DNA of 64,000 bases from Scleroderma bovista (lineage: Eukaryota; Basidiomycota; Agaricomycetes; Boletales; Sclerodermataceae): NCBI GenBank assembly GCA_037178675.1, contig JAYMGJ010000365.1, positions 23,858-87,857 of the forward strand, read 5' to 3'. Each line of letters starts with the position of its first letter. Within the stretch, counting starts at the first letter, position 1. Below, piece by piece: positions 1 to 9,815 of the stretch. The notes under the pieces are model-generated. The model saw only the letters and a list, made by a program, of their open reading frames with translations. It searched no databases and had not been told where the DNA came from. Made by a program: the position numbers and the translations under genes.

Positions 1-78
1 TGTAATGATGTGGTAAACACTATTAGGAAATGTTGATAGTGCAATATGCTGATATAATCATTAGACAAACACACACAC

Positions 79-718
79 TGTTACGACCATGTCCAACTCC
101 GGATCTTATCCGGTTACTCCGGTCGCATTGCAGCCCCATAGCTCAAACTCCGGTCGTTCTCAGTTACTCTGGTCACGGTCGCGCAGATAACCTTCCGCTA
201 ACTACAACCCTTGGTCTATACTCCATTCGCTCTTACTACACCTTGCCGTCTACCCTGCCTTGACGTGAGTTCTCCGTGAACTCGATATATCCTATACCTT
301 GTAGCATTTTCACCAGACCTGATTTATTTTCCCCGGACCTGACTTTATTTTCACCGGACCTGACCTAGTCCTAACTCCGGTCATCCCTTGTCCGCTATTA
401 GGTTGTTTACTTGTCACCGTATGTACTCGACCCTAGTTTCTACTTAGTATAAGTACCCTCTAGTTTACCTTGTAGACCTCAGTCTGAAATCAACCATAGT
501 CTCTACTCCTGATCTTGTCTGTCTCCGTCTCTGTCTCTGTCTCCCCTTCTTGACCGGAACCTACGCAAGGGATCAACGCTCGTGTCCTTAGTTGTTGAAT
601 CCAAACGGTCACTAACTCTGGTCGGACTAATCTCTTGTCCAGCCCTCTGCCCTCTCCCTTCATCCGTTTCCGTCCAGACCTGACCGGACCCCCTACCAGA
701 GTAGACCCGGACTTGACA
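79..718 (+). repeat. 5' LTR of element A
   Basis: 640 bp, TG...CA ends, nearly identical to 7420-8060. It contains the block TGTTTACTTGTCACCGT at 404, a TATA-like TATAAG at 448-453, and AGTCTGAAAT at 481-490, which lies about 33 bp downstream of the TATA and is the reverse complement of the sequence just after the LTR. The transcription start is therefore inferred to be near 481. Confidence 0.92.
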
Positions 719-720
719 GT

Positions 721-730
721 ATTTCAGACT
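721..730 (+). promoter_or_regulatory. Self-complementary primer-binding site (Tf1/sushi-like)
   Basis: ATTTCAGACT, two bases after the 5' LTR, is the exact reverse complement of AGTCTGAAAT at 481-490 inside the LTR, where the mRNA should begin (33 bp after TATAAG). No 3'-end tRNA complement is visible here. The same pair is conserved in B (26616-26625 with 26856-26865) and E (47978-47987 with 48219-48228). This matches the self-priming mechanism known for Tf1/sushi-group chromoviruses; function here is inferred. Confidence 0.7.
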
Positions 731-787
731 CACACTTGTGTGGGTTCACTGTTCCATACCTCGTACGCAAACTAGCTTCTATCCCTT

Positions 788-2314
788 ATGACCATGACTA
801 CGCGCTCTCGTGCTCATACTGCTGCAGCACTTGCTGAAGAAGCAGGTGCAGTCGACGACCTCCACCTCTCTGCTGCCCATCAAGCCTTGTCTAACCGCAG
901 GCAACCTCCGGCTTCTGTTAGCCAATTCCGGAGCTTCACAGCTCGAAACCCTACAGCGCCTTTGACTCCGCATCGAGATGCTGCGTCTCAGAGCCTTCGT
1001 GGTTCTGCAGACCTAGGTCACCATGAATCCGTTTCTGGTGATCGATTCCCTTACCATCGTGACCCCACTCCGGAACATCGCGAACCTGCCCAACACCAGT
1101 GGTTTGGCCCTGAGGACGGACCCGGAGGTGATCCGGATGACCCCGGAGATGGTGACAACGATGATGACGACGACGACGACTTTGTCGACGCCATGGATGA
1201 GCTAGACCCTGGCCTAGCTGTCTTCCAAAACTTAGCAGTCGCCGTCAATCGCCTCTCCCGCTCCTCCCGCCGGACCAACGACTCCTCCTCCTCCTGTGCC
1301 AAAGTCCGTGAACCGGACACCTTCGACAGTACGGACCCAAAAAAGCTCAGGACCTTCTTGGTCCAGTGTGAGCTATGCTTCCAGGATCGAGCCAAGGCAT
1401 TCCGCCTTGATAGGGCAAAGGTAACTTTCGCCCAGTCATACCTAAAAGGAATGACACTAGAATGGTTCGAACCGGACCTCCTCCACTCCGGTGATCCGGC
1501 TGACCGTCCACTCTGGATGGACAGTTGGGTCCACTTTGTCGCTGAGCTCCAGAGTACCTTTGGTCCTCACGACCCCATAGCTGATGCAGAGCATCAATTA
1601 GAGCACCTCCGGATGAAGGATGCTCACCGCGTCACGCGGTATATAGTTGACTTCAACCGGCTTGCCTCGCAGGTCCAAGACTACGGGGATGGTGTGCTCC
1701 ACCGCCTGTTTTACTCTGGTCTCCCGGACTGCCTAAAAGATGAGATAGCTTGAGTTGGGAAACCCCTGACTCTGCATGGGCTTAGGGCCCTTTGTCAAGA
1801 GATCGACGCGCACTATTGGGAGCGCAAAGACGAGATCTCTCGTATGACGAAGACCCAGTCCACCTCATCCCCTACCAAGCCCTCCAACTCCGGAGGCAAC
1901 TCATCCAACTCCGGAGGCAACTCATCCAACTCCGGAGGCAACTCATCCAACTCCGGAGGCAACTCATCCAACTCCGGAGGCAACTCATCCAACTCCAGTC
2001 AGGAGAAATCCAAGACCGGAAACACCTCCAGCCCCGCCAACTCTGGCTCGTCTAAAATGACCAGCAACCAGTCCTCCTCCGGCTCTAGACTGGACTTAAC
2101 CAACAAGCTTGGTAAGGACGGGAAGCTAACCGCAGACGAGTGCAAAAGGCGTCTGGACAACAACCTCTGCATGTTCTGTGGAGGTACTGGTAACTTTGCA
2201 GACAATTGTCCAAAGAAGACCAAAAAGGTCAAAGCTCGCGCTGCGGCCATCGCTGCTGAGTCTGGTAAGATGGACTCCAACTCGGGTGCCAACTCCAAGT
2301 CAAAAAAAGAGTAA
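788..2314 (+). pseudogene. gag: gag of element A, interrupted by one stop
   Basis: Capsid/nucleocapsid polyprotein of the Ty3 element. The frame is open from ATG 788 to TAA 2312-2314 except for TGA at 1751-1753, where the intact copy in element E has CGA, a C-to-T change. A Ty3-type capsid region lies in the middle and a zinc knuckle near the end. The knuckle reads C-x2-C-x4-N-x4-C: the expected His is Asn, so it is probably non-functional. A 21-bp unit coding SNSGGNS is repeated five times around 1877-1990, against once in E. The last codons form an A7 run at 2302-2308, the likely -1 shift site into pol. Confidence 0.9.
2302..2308 (+). promoter_or_regulatory. Putative -1 frameshift heptamer A_AAA_AAA
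   Basis: The gag frame reads tca aaa aaa gag taa. A -1 slip on the seven As gives aga gta agc, which enters the long pol frame without meeting a stop. The identical T7 on the plus strand occurs at 25118-25124 (B) and 46481-46487 (E). The site sits one sense codon before the gag stop. Downstream RNA structure was not evaluated. Confidence 0.6.
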
Positions 2315-2418
2315 GCAGCTCCCGGCCCTCCGTACAACCGGCGAGCTGCGTTGACTCTGGAAGTGCACCCAAGGAGGCTCGCCTCAACGCATCCGCTCTT
2401 TACGATCCTAACTCCCTT

Positions 2419-5400
2419 ATGCCTCATGTTCTCCTTTTGTCTTACAATTTACCAGAACTTCGTGCGCTTGTGGACTCCGGTTCCATGCACTGTTTTGTAG
2501 ATACCCAATATGCCCTCGGACACACTCTCTCCACTTACTCCGTTCCCCCGATTGTACTCCGGCTCTTTGATGGTACCTCGAATTTTGTAATTACTCAAGC
2601 CGTCGATCTATCAGTGAAATTCCCCGCATCCGGTGATGTCACCCCTATGACCTTCTACCTCACTCCGTTAGACTCTGAATGCTCGATTGTCCTTGGACAT
2701 AACTGGCTCGCCCGCTACAATCCGTTGATTGACTGGGTACTGAGCAGTTTAACTTTCTGGACCCCTGCACCAAGTTTGCTAGTGCCCCTGTCGACCCCCT
2801 CTCCGGTTCAGTCTGGTAACCCTGTCTCCAGCCTCTCTGGCCAATCTGACCCCGGCCTCGCACCATCTGTCAACACTCCGGTTTGCACCCCTCTGCACAT
2901 CTCTCTGATAAATGCAGCCGCATTCGTGCGTGCGTGCAAATTAGAGGGATCCACCAAATACCAACTTCAGCTGCGTCCTTCTGACACAGCAAAGGCTCGT
3001 TCTTCCTCTGCCTCTACTCTGCCGGACTTGGACATAGTCCCTCCAGAGTATTGCGGTTATGCAGATGTGATCAGCAAGGCGAAGGCCTCTGAACTTCCCC
3101 TGCATCGCGACTACGACTTGAAGATCAACCTTGAAGAAGGTACCTCCCCTCCTCTGGGGACTCTCTACTCACTGTCTCCGGTTGAGCTCTCCGCTCTCCG
3201 GACTTTCATCAATGAGAATCTCAATACAGGTTTCATCCGTCCTACCGCTTCCTCCCACGCTGCTCTGGTCCTCTTCGTAAAGAAGAAGGACGGCTCACTC
3301 CGCCTCTGCGTTGACTTCCGAGGCCTAAACAAAATTACCAAGAAGGATCGCTACCCACTTCCCCTTATCTCTGACCTACTAGACTCCCCTAGCCGTGCTA
3401 AGATCTACTCAAAGATCGACCTCCAGCATGCGTACCATCTAGTCTGGATTGCTCCGGGCGATGAATGGAAGACCGCCTTCCGTATGCGCTATGGGTCTTA
3501 CGAGTGGTTGGTAATGCCCTTTGGACTCACTAACGCCCCTGCAGCCTTCCAGCGCTTTGTCAACACCATCTTCGCTGACATGCTGGACGTCTGCGTCGTC
3601 GTGTACCTCGATGACATCCTCATTTACTCCGAGGATATGGAGTCCCACCAGCAGCACGTCTGGGAAGTGCTCTGCCGTCTCTGGTTGCATGGCCTCTTCG
3701 CCAAACCGGAGAAATGCGAGTTTCACTCGGACTCGGTAGAGTATCTTGGCTATCGCCTCTCCCCTGATGGTCTAACTATGTCTCTGGACAAGATCCAGAC
3801 CATCTCCGACTGGCCTGAACCTCGAAAGGTAAAGGACATCCAGTCCTTCTTAGGCTTTGCCAACTTCTACTGCCGGTTTATATTCAACTACTCGGACATC
3901 GTGATCCCTCTCACCCGGCTCACCCGGAAAGACGCTCCTTGGAACTTCTCCAAGGACTGTCGACGCTCCTTCAACGCTCTCAAGCATGCCTTCACCACTG
4001 CGCCCATCCTCACCCACTTCATTCCGGATACTCCTATTATTGTGGAAACTGACGCATCCGACTATGCTGTCGCTGGCATCTTGTCTATTACCTGCGCCGA
4101 CGGAGAGATTCGTCCGGTCGCGTACTACTCCCGGACTTTGACCGCTCCGGAGTTGAACTATGACACCCACGATAAAGAACTCCTTGCCATCTTCAAGGCA
4201 TTCTGGAACTGGCGTCACTACCTTGAAGGCTCCGCCTCTCCTATAGACGTCGTCACGGACCACAAGAATCTCGAGTACTTCTCGACTTCAAAAGTACTCT
4301 CCCGCCGGCAAGCCCGGTGGTCCGAGTTTTTATCACAGTTTAATCTTGTCATTCGCTTCCGCCCTGGTAAGCTCAGTGCCAAGCCTGACGCTCTCACTAG
4401 ACGATGGGACGTCTACCCCAAAGAGGGGGATAGTGGCTATGCCCGGGTCAACCCCCAAAACCTTAGGCCGGTGTTCACTCAAGAACAACTCTCTAACTCT
4501 CTTTGCACTACTTACCTAGAGTTTTCGGTTCTCCGTGCAGCCGCAATCATGGACGTGGAAACACTCCATAGCGACATCCTGTCCGCACTACCCTCTGATC
4601 CCATTGCTCAGGTCCACCTCGCAGATCCACCGGACTCTTGCTGGTCCACCGACGAGGCTGGATTCCTTCGACTAGATGGTCGTATATACGTACCGGACTT
4701 GGACGACCTCCGTCTCCAGGTCCTCCGGTATCAACACGATCACCCACTCACTGGTCACTTTGGGCAAAACCGGACTCTAGAACTAATCTGGCGTGAGTAT
4801 ACTTGGCCTGGTCTCAGGACCTTCGTCAAAGACTATGTCCGGTCCTGTACCTCCTGCGCAAGAGCTAAGACACCGCGCCACAGACCCTACGGACTGCTGA
4901 AACAGCTCCCCGTACCGGAGAAGCCATGGAACTCCATCTCAATGGATTTCATCGAGCAACTCCCCTCATCTACTGGCTTCACAGCCATCCTGGTTGTGGT
5001 GGACCGGCTTTCTAAACAAGCCATTTTCATCCCTACCCACGACACCATCACTAGCCCGGAGCTCGCAAAGCTCTTCTTACTTCACGTGTTCTCCAAGCAC
5101 GGTGTTCCTGCCCATGTCACTTCGGATCGCGGTACAGAATTCGTCTCACACTTCTTCCAGTCACTCGGAAAGGCTCTCGACATGTGCCTCCACTTCACCT
5201 CCGGTTACCACCCGGAGGGCGATGGCCAGACAGAGCGGTCTAACCAGACACTGGAACAGTACCTCTGGATCTACTGCAACTACCAGCAGGACAACTGGGC
5301 GGACCTACTCCCTCTGGCGGAGTTCGCATACAACAACGCACCAAGTGCTACTACTGGAGTCTCGCCGTTCTTTGCTAACAAGGGCTACCACCCTAACATC

Positions 5401-6024
5401 TCTGTTTACCCAGAATGCGACATGACCTCTGCCAGGGCTCGTGACTACGCAGTCGACCTCGAGTTGCTGCATCAATACCTTCGAGAAGAAATGGCCAACG
5501 CACAACTTCGCTACCAAGGTCTGGCCGATGCCAAACGTACTCTGGCACCGGACTTCAAAGTAGGCGATCAAGTATATGTGAAAGCCAAATACTTCCGGTC
5601 TACTCGACCATCCAAAAAGCTATCAGAGAAGAACCTGGGGCCCTACACTATCATCGCGCAAGTAGGCTCCCTCTCCTTTACCCTCCGTCTTCCAGATTCC
5701 ATGCGCGCAGTTCACCCCATCTTCCACGTCTCCCAACTCGAACCGGCCATACCCAATACCATACCGGACCGGATACAGCCTCCTCCGCCACCGGTCAAAG
5801 TGGATGGTGAACCAGAGTTCGAGATCTCTGAGATCCTCGACTCCAAGGTTGACCGTCGACACAAAACGTGCAAGTTGCTTTACTTGGTACATTGGTCTGG
5901 TTATGAAGGGACTGACGAAGAAACGTCATGGCTTCTCGCCACTGAACTAGGCAACACAACGGAACTGTTAGAAGACTATCATGTCCGGTACCCGGACAAA
6001 CCTGGACCACTCGCGTCCATGTAA
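2419..6024 (+). CDS. pol: pol polyprotein of element A (PR-RT-RNaseH-IN-chromodomain)
   Basis: 1201 residues from this ATG; the frame is open upstream to the A7 shift site at 2308, so the natural product is likely a gag-pol fusion. Domains in order: aspartic protease with DSGS at residue 19; reverse transcriptase with YLDD near 396; RNase H with DASD near 545; integrase HHCC zinc region from about 770; DDE core with Asp near 843 and 903 and Glu near 939 (D-x59-D-x35-E); and a C-terminal chromodomain from about 1135 to 1195 (YLVHWSGYEGTDEETSW). The chromodomain places it in the chromoviruses, where it guides integration to chromatin. No internal stop is present. Some residues differ from B and E (for example Trp for Arg), consistent with scattered decay. 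Confidence 0.93.
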   Translation: MPHVLLLSYNLPELRALVDSGSMHCFVDTQYALGHTLSTYSVPPIVLRLFDGTSNFVITQAVDLSVKFPASGDVTPMTFYLTPLDSECSIVLGHNWLARYNPLIDWVLSSLTFWTPAPSLLVPLSTPSPVQSGNPVSSLSGQSDPGLAPSVNTPVCTPLHISLINAAAFVRACKLEGSTKYQLQLRPSDTAKARSSSASTLPDLDIVPPEYCGYADVISKAKASELPLHRDYDLKINLEEGTSPPLGTLYSLSPVELSALRTFINENLNTGFIRPTASSHAALVLFVKKKDGSLRLCVDFRGLNKITKKDRYPLPLISDLLDSPSRAKIYSKIDLQHAYHLVWIAPGDEWKTAFRMRYGSYEWLVMPFGLTNAPAAFQRFVNTIFADMLDVCVVVYLDDILIYSEDMESHQQHVWEVLCRLWLHGLFAKPEKCEFHSDSVEYLGYRLSPDGLTMSLDKIQTISDWPEPRKVKDIQSFLGFANFYCRFIFNYSDIVIPLTRLTRKDAPWNFSKDCRRSFNALKHAFTTAPILTHFIPDTPIIVETDASDYAVAGILSITCADGEIRPVAYYSRTLTAPELNYDTHDKELLAIFKAFWNWRHYLEGSASPIDVVTDHKNLEYFSTSKVLSRRQARWSEFLSQFNLVIRFRPGKLSAKPDALTRRWDVYPKEGDSGYARVNPQNLRPVFTQEQLSNSLCTTYLEFSVLRAAAIMDVETLHSDILSALPSDPIAQVHLADPPDSCWSTDEAGFLRLDGRIYVPDLDDLRLQVLRYQHDHPLTGHFGQNRTLELIWREYTWPGLRTFVKDYVRSCTSCARAKTPRHRPYGLLKQLPVPEKPWNSISMDFIEQLPSSTGFTAILVVVDRLSKQAIFIPTHDTITSPELAKLFLLHVFSKHGVPAHVTSDRGTEFVSHFFQSLGKALDMCLHFTSGYHPEGDGQTERSNQTLEQYLWIYCNYQQDNWADLLPLAEFAYNNAPSATTGVSPFFANKGYHPNISVYPECDMTSARARDYAVDLELLHQYLREEMANAQLRYQGLADAKRTLAPDFKVGDQVYVKAKYFRSTRPSKKLSEKNLGPYTIIAQVGSLSFTLRLPDSMRAVHPIFHVSQLEPAIPNTIPDRIQPPPPPVKVDGEPEFEISEILDSKVDRRHKTCKLLYLVHWSGYEGTDEETSWLLATELGNTTELLEDYHVRYPDKPGPLASM

Positions 6025-6186
6025 TAATACTCTTGCTCTCCATTTCTCTTATCTGTTTCTCTCTCTGTCTCTCCTCTCTGTTTCACTCTGGCTTATAATA
6101 TCACTCACAAATCCAGTCCACTTTTCTTTATAAACAAAAGTAAAACTAATTTACATTTTCTATTTACAAGTTCCAGACCGGACCAC

Positions 6187-7254
6187 CTACTCCGGCACAC
6201 CGCTGCCAGGGTTCCCCTGCTCCTCATGGAGCCCCTGGACTTCTTGTTCGACCTCCTCCGGGTCGACCTCCGCCTCGCTGTCCTCCGACTCCTCGTCCTC
6301 GTCCCAGGGCACCGTGAAGAAACGACACTCCTCGAGGAAAGTCTTGAGGCCGGCCGTCAGCCGCTCGTTTCCCCTCGCCACCGAGCGAGTGGCATCTGCG
6401 ACCTGGCGCATCTGCCCGGTCATCTCCTCGACGGCCCCGGTCAGCCTGTCCAGCCACTCCAGGAATGGTCCAGGGTCAAACCCGGACCGCTGCCCAGACG
6501 GCCCCGGCACCTCGACGATGTTGTCATCGATGACGACCTTGGCGACCGTCTTCTTCTTCTTCCTCTTCTCCCCTCCTCGTGGTGACGTCTCGACTGCCTT
6601 TCCCTTGCCCTTGTCTCCACCAGACCCGGACCCGGTGTTCCCCACCTCCGGCCACTCACACTGCTCCTTGAGCCTGGCACACTTCATACACGTGCGCTGC
6701 TTGGGTTTCTCTGGGTCCCTTTCGCACTTGGCTTTGTGCTTCGCACAGCGAACGCACCTGCCGGGAAGTTAAAAAATAGCAAAGAATATTAATAAAAGTA
6801 CTTACTGGACGTTGTCACTCCGGTCATCACTCGGACCCGCCTCCGGCTCTTCCCTCGTTCTTTTCTTCGATGTTTCCTGCGCCAATGCCCTCTGCCTCGC
6901 TGCGACCTCTGCAGCCCTTCGCTGCACCTCCGCCCTGTTCTTCTCCGCTTGCTCACGTGCCTGGCGCTCCGCCTCCTCTCTCGCCTTCTGCTCCACCTCC
7001 GCCTTAGCGCACTCCGCCTCCTCATGAGCCCTTGCCTCCGCCTCTTCGTGTGCTTGCCTCTCCGCCTCTTCTCTACGCTGCTTCTCCTCCCTCTTCACTT
7101 GCTTGCGACGATGACGTTCCTTCGCCTTGGCATCGAGGACATCGGACTCGTCCTCGCTACCAGACTGAAGCTCCGGTGTTGGGGCCTTCGTCCAATCCCT
7201 GGACTCGGTGGCAGCAGAGGCGATGGGGCTGGTGGACTTAGCAGTGTTCGACAT
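6187..7254 (-). CDS. Antisense two-exon gene of element A: coiled-coil protein with Zn2Cys6-type cluster
   Basis: Joined as 7254-6806 and 6757-6187 with a 48-nt GT-AG intron (gtaagt...cggcag), giving 339 residues in one open frame, the same length as the copy in E. The N-terminal half is a long Glu/Ala/Arg/Lys helix (about residues 40-140), a probable coiled coil. Six cysteines follow the intron at about 151, 154, 161, 173, 176 and 183. Their spacing, C-x2-C-x6-C-x11-C-x2-C-x6-C, fits fungal Zn2Cys6 DNA-binding clusters. Next come a Lys/Arg stretch (GEKRKKKK, likely nuclear signal), a second helical part and a very acidic tail. It lies antisense between pol and the 3' LTR, with TATA at 7306-7311. 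DNA binding is inferred. Confidence 0.75.
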
Positions 7255-7305
7255 GTTTTGATCGATGACAGGAAACTGGGGGTAAAAGCAAGGACTGGTC
7301 TGATC

Positions 7306-7311
7306 TTTATA
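7306..7311 (-). promoter_or_regulatory. TATA box of the antisense gene in element A
   Basis: TATAAA on the minus strand, 52 bp upstream of the chosen ATG (7254). The same box and spacing recur in E (41449-41455, ATG 41506) and B (19463-19468, ATG 19517). This supports starting at the internal ATG rather than at an upstream one that lies before the TATA. Confidence 0.6.
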
Positions 7312-7404
7312 GACCCAAAATTCATACTCAGACATTCACTCCGGACTCTGCATTGTTCTAGGCGACCACACGACAGCCTCATTGGGGCCTCATGGGTTCG
7401 GCCC

Positions 7405-7419
7405 CTAAAGGGGGGATAC
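7405..7419 (+). other. Polypurine tract region of element A
   Basis: A purine-rich run (taaaggggggatac) directly abuts the 3' LTR start TGTTACG at 7420. It is conserved as its complement beside the 3' LTRs of B (19355-19370) and E (41341-41356), as expected for plus-strand priming. Confidence 0.6.
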
Positions 7420-8060
7420 TGTTACGACCATGTCCAACTCCGGATCTTATCCAGTTACTCCGGTCACATTGCAGCCCCATAGCTCAAACTCCGGTCGTTC
7501 TCAGTTACTCTGGTCACGGTCGCGCAGATAACCTTCCGCTAACTACAACCCTTGGTCTATACTCCATTCGCTCTTACTACACCTTGCCGTCTACCCTGCC
7601 TTGATGTGAGTTCTCTGTGAACTCGATATATCCTATACCTTGTAGCATTTTCACCGGACCTGATTTATTTTACCCGGACCTGACTTTATTTTCACCGGAC
7701 CTGACCTAGTCCTAACTCCAGTCATCCCTTGTCCGCTATTAGGTTGTTTACTTGTCACCGTATGTACTCGACCCTAGTTTCTACTTAGTATAAGTACCCT
7801 CTAGTTTACCTTGTAGACCTCAGTCTGAAATCAACCATAGTCTCTACTCCTGATCTTGTCCGTCTCTGTCTCTGTCTCTGTCTCCCCTTCTTGACCGGAA
7901 CCTACGCAAGGGATCAACGCTCGTTGTCCTTAGTCGTTGAATCCAAACGGTCACCAACTCCGGCTGGACTAATCTCTTGTCCAGCCCTCTGCCCTCTCCC
8001 TTCGTCTGTTTCCGTCCAGACCTGACCGGACCCCCTACCGGAGTAGACCCGGACTTGACA
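7420..8060 (+). repeat. 3' LTR of element A
   Basis: 641 bp, TGTTACGACC...GGACTTGACA, about 97% identical by eye to 79-718. It is followed by a CA microsatellite at 8061. Confidence 0.92.
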
Positions 8061-8107
8061 TGCACACACACATACTTGAAATTTCTCTAAGTCTCTCATT
8101 CTTATTC

Positions 8108-8660
8108 TCTTCATCTGTCGACCACCACCACCCCACCAACGCCGACGAAGATGCGGCCACCACCACCCTTAATGCGACCACCACCACCCCACCACCGTCG
8201 ATGACGATGTGGCCACCACCACCAACATTGATGACACGACGACCACCACCACCTGTGTCCACGACAACAACAACGACCCACCACCACTGTTGTCGACGCG
8301 GCCACCGACAACAACGACTCCCACGACCACCACCACCTGCGTCAACAACAACAATGACCCCACCGCCGTCGTCAACGCGGCCACCACTACTGCATCAATG
8401 ACGATGACAACGACAACCCCACCACCATGCCCACCACCACAACCACCCGCGTCAACGAGACCCCACCACCGTTGTTGTTGACACGACCACCACCACCTGT
8501 GTCCGCAACGACGATGACCCACCACCACTGTCATCGACGCAGCTACTGACGACGACAACATCCCCACCGACACCAACAATGACATCAACGTCCCCACCAG
8601 CCACCACCAGCGTCAACTATGGTCGACAATGCGACCACCACCCACCAGCGTCATCAACAA
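8108..8660. repeat. Trinucleotide-biased low-complexity block (ACC/GAC/AAC rich)
   Basis: About 550 bp of loosely repeated ACC, GAC, AAC and GTC triplets. Many frames stay open on both strands only because of composition. Nothing coding is supported. A similar block in complementary composition lies at 53190-53750. Confidence 0.75.
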
Positions 8661-9538
8661 TGACCCCATTAGTATATAGCATTTACTCTTTGTACTGTAG
8701 GGAATTAATATAAATTGATTGACACAAACATTGAATGAATTAAGGTGATCAAAAAGTACAAGCAGCAAAGGTACTATGGGTACTACTGTGAGCCCTCTAG
8801 AACAGTCTGGGACAGCTGGAACAGCCTGGGACAGTGCTGGGACAGTCTGTGCTAACCTACCCAGTTAGGTACCTTGTTGGGAGAGCTGGGGTTCTGGGAT
8901 AGCTGTCCAGCACTGTCCAGCACTGTCCAGGGGAGGGTTGGTTTGCTGATCAGTGCTCTGGACTGAGCAGGCTCAGACGAGGCTATTACTAACTCAGGAA
9001 GTGCCGACTGCGTCAACGCAAACCTTGCTTGATACTTGCATCCACGGCATAGTAGGTAGCAGTTGACAATCACTATTATCGCGAGAGCCCATCAGTTGAA
9101 GACAGATTAATTACATAAGTACTGTACTAGTAAATGAAAAGAAAAAGAAAAGAAAAGAAACCTGTGGCACAACCACAGCATCAACCCCAGTGAGAAATGG
9201 CCAAATGCATAGATAGGTCCAACCATGTATTTGTATGTGGCCTAGTTTGGGCCTATGCATGTTTCTATGGCTTTGGCATGCGAAACAGAGTACTCTAGTT
9301 TCTCATAGATCCCACTACTTGGTTCACATCCATCAAAAGCTTTTCTCAGGTGAAACACCTGAGGCATTACATGCATTCATTCGAATGTTTGCATGCATCA
9401 GCATTTTGACATGTGTCTGAATGTCCTGAGATTTGTCTGAGTGACCTGGGTGTCTGAAGATGTCTGAGGGATGTCTGGGGTCAGGGCACACTCTGGGGCC
9501 AGGCCCATCAGACAGAATTCATACCCATGTTTCAGGCA
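8661..9538. other. Intergenic, no gene recognised
   Basis: Short imperfect repeats of the form gggacagctgg / gggacagtctg occur around 8800-8930. A block near 8993-9040 (tcaggaagtgc... aaccttgctt) resembles 60778-60825. Otherwise I see no gene here. Confidence 0.4.
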
Positions 9539-9750
9539 TGTTGAGTCGTAGTGAGGCTGCAGCAACTTGGCGTCAGCCACAATGACGATGAGTATGATAT
9601 CATAGTCAATAGGTAGTATAAATACATAGCTCTGACAAATAGGAGACGACCTTCTGCGCCCTCGTCTCTTGACTGCTTACTCTGAGTGCCTCGCCTTACG
9701 TCTCCACTGCACACCGCTCTCGTGCACTACATCCACTCGTAGCCTTCATA
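9539..9750 (+). repeat. 5' LTR of truncated copia element C0
   Basis: Starts TGTTGAGTCG and ends TTCATA immediately before a half-tRNA primer site. It contains a TATA-like agtataaata near 9613. No 3' partner is visible; the element is cut off around 10.3 kb. Confidence 0.6.
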
Positions 9751-9764
9751 GGTTATGAGCCCTG
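9751..9764 (+). promoter_or_regulatory. Half-tRNA-iMet primer-binding site of C0
   Basis: GGTTATGAGCCCTG is the complement of the anticodon stem-loop of eukaryotic initiator tRNA-Met. It is the internal-fragment primer known for copia and Ty5. The identical 14-mer sits after the LTRs of C1, C2 and C3. Confidence 0.75.
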
Positions 9765-9815
9765 CTTGCTCATTCCAGGTGAGTACTCAATTCATATATC
9801 GACAAAACAAATCTG

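Larger units (their letters stand above)
79..8060 (+). mobile_element. Ty3/gypsy chromovirus, element A
   Basis: Complete-looking LTR retrotransposon: 5' LTR 79-718, gag, pol with protease, RT, RNase H, integrase and chromodomain, an antisense gene, polypurine tract and 3' LTR 7420-8060. Both LTRs start TGTTACGACC and end GGACTTGACA. By eye they differ at roughly 17 positions, mostly C/T transitions, so the copy is not brand new. The flanks lie in a CA microsatellite and give no clean 5-bp target duplication (cacac versus tgcac). Gag has an in-frame stop, so the copy is probably not autonomous. Elements B and E are from the same family. Confidence 0.93.

Noticed and set aside
30..263. Open frame over the 5' LTR start (and its twin at 7392-7604)
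   Set aside because: It lies in the LTR, repeats in every LTR copy and has no protein features.
8041..8065. Target duplication for element A
   Set aside because: cacac before and tgcac after do not match; the CA microsatellite makes any assignment ambiguous.
8060..8597. Several overlapping frames on both strands
   Set aside because: Opened by trinucleotide composition; no consistent product, no splice context.
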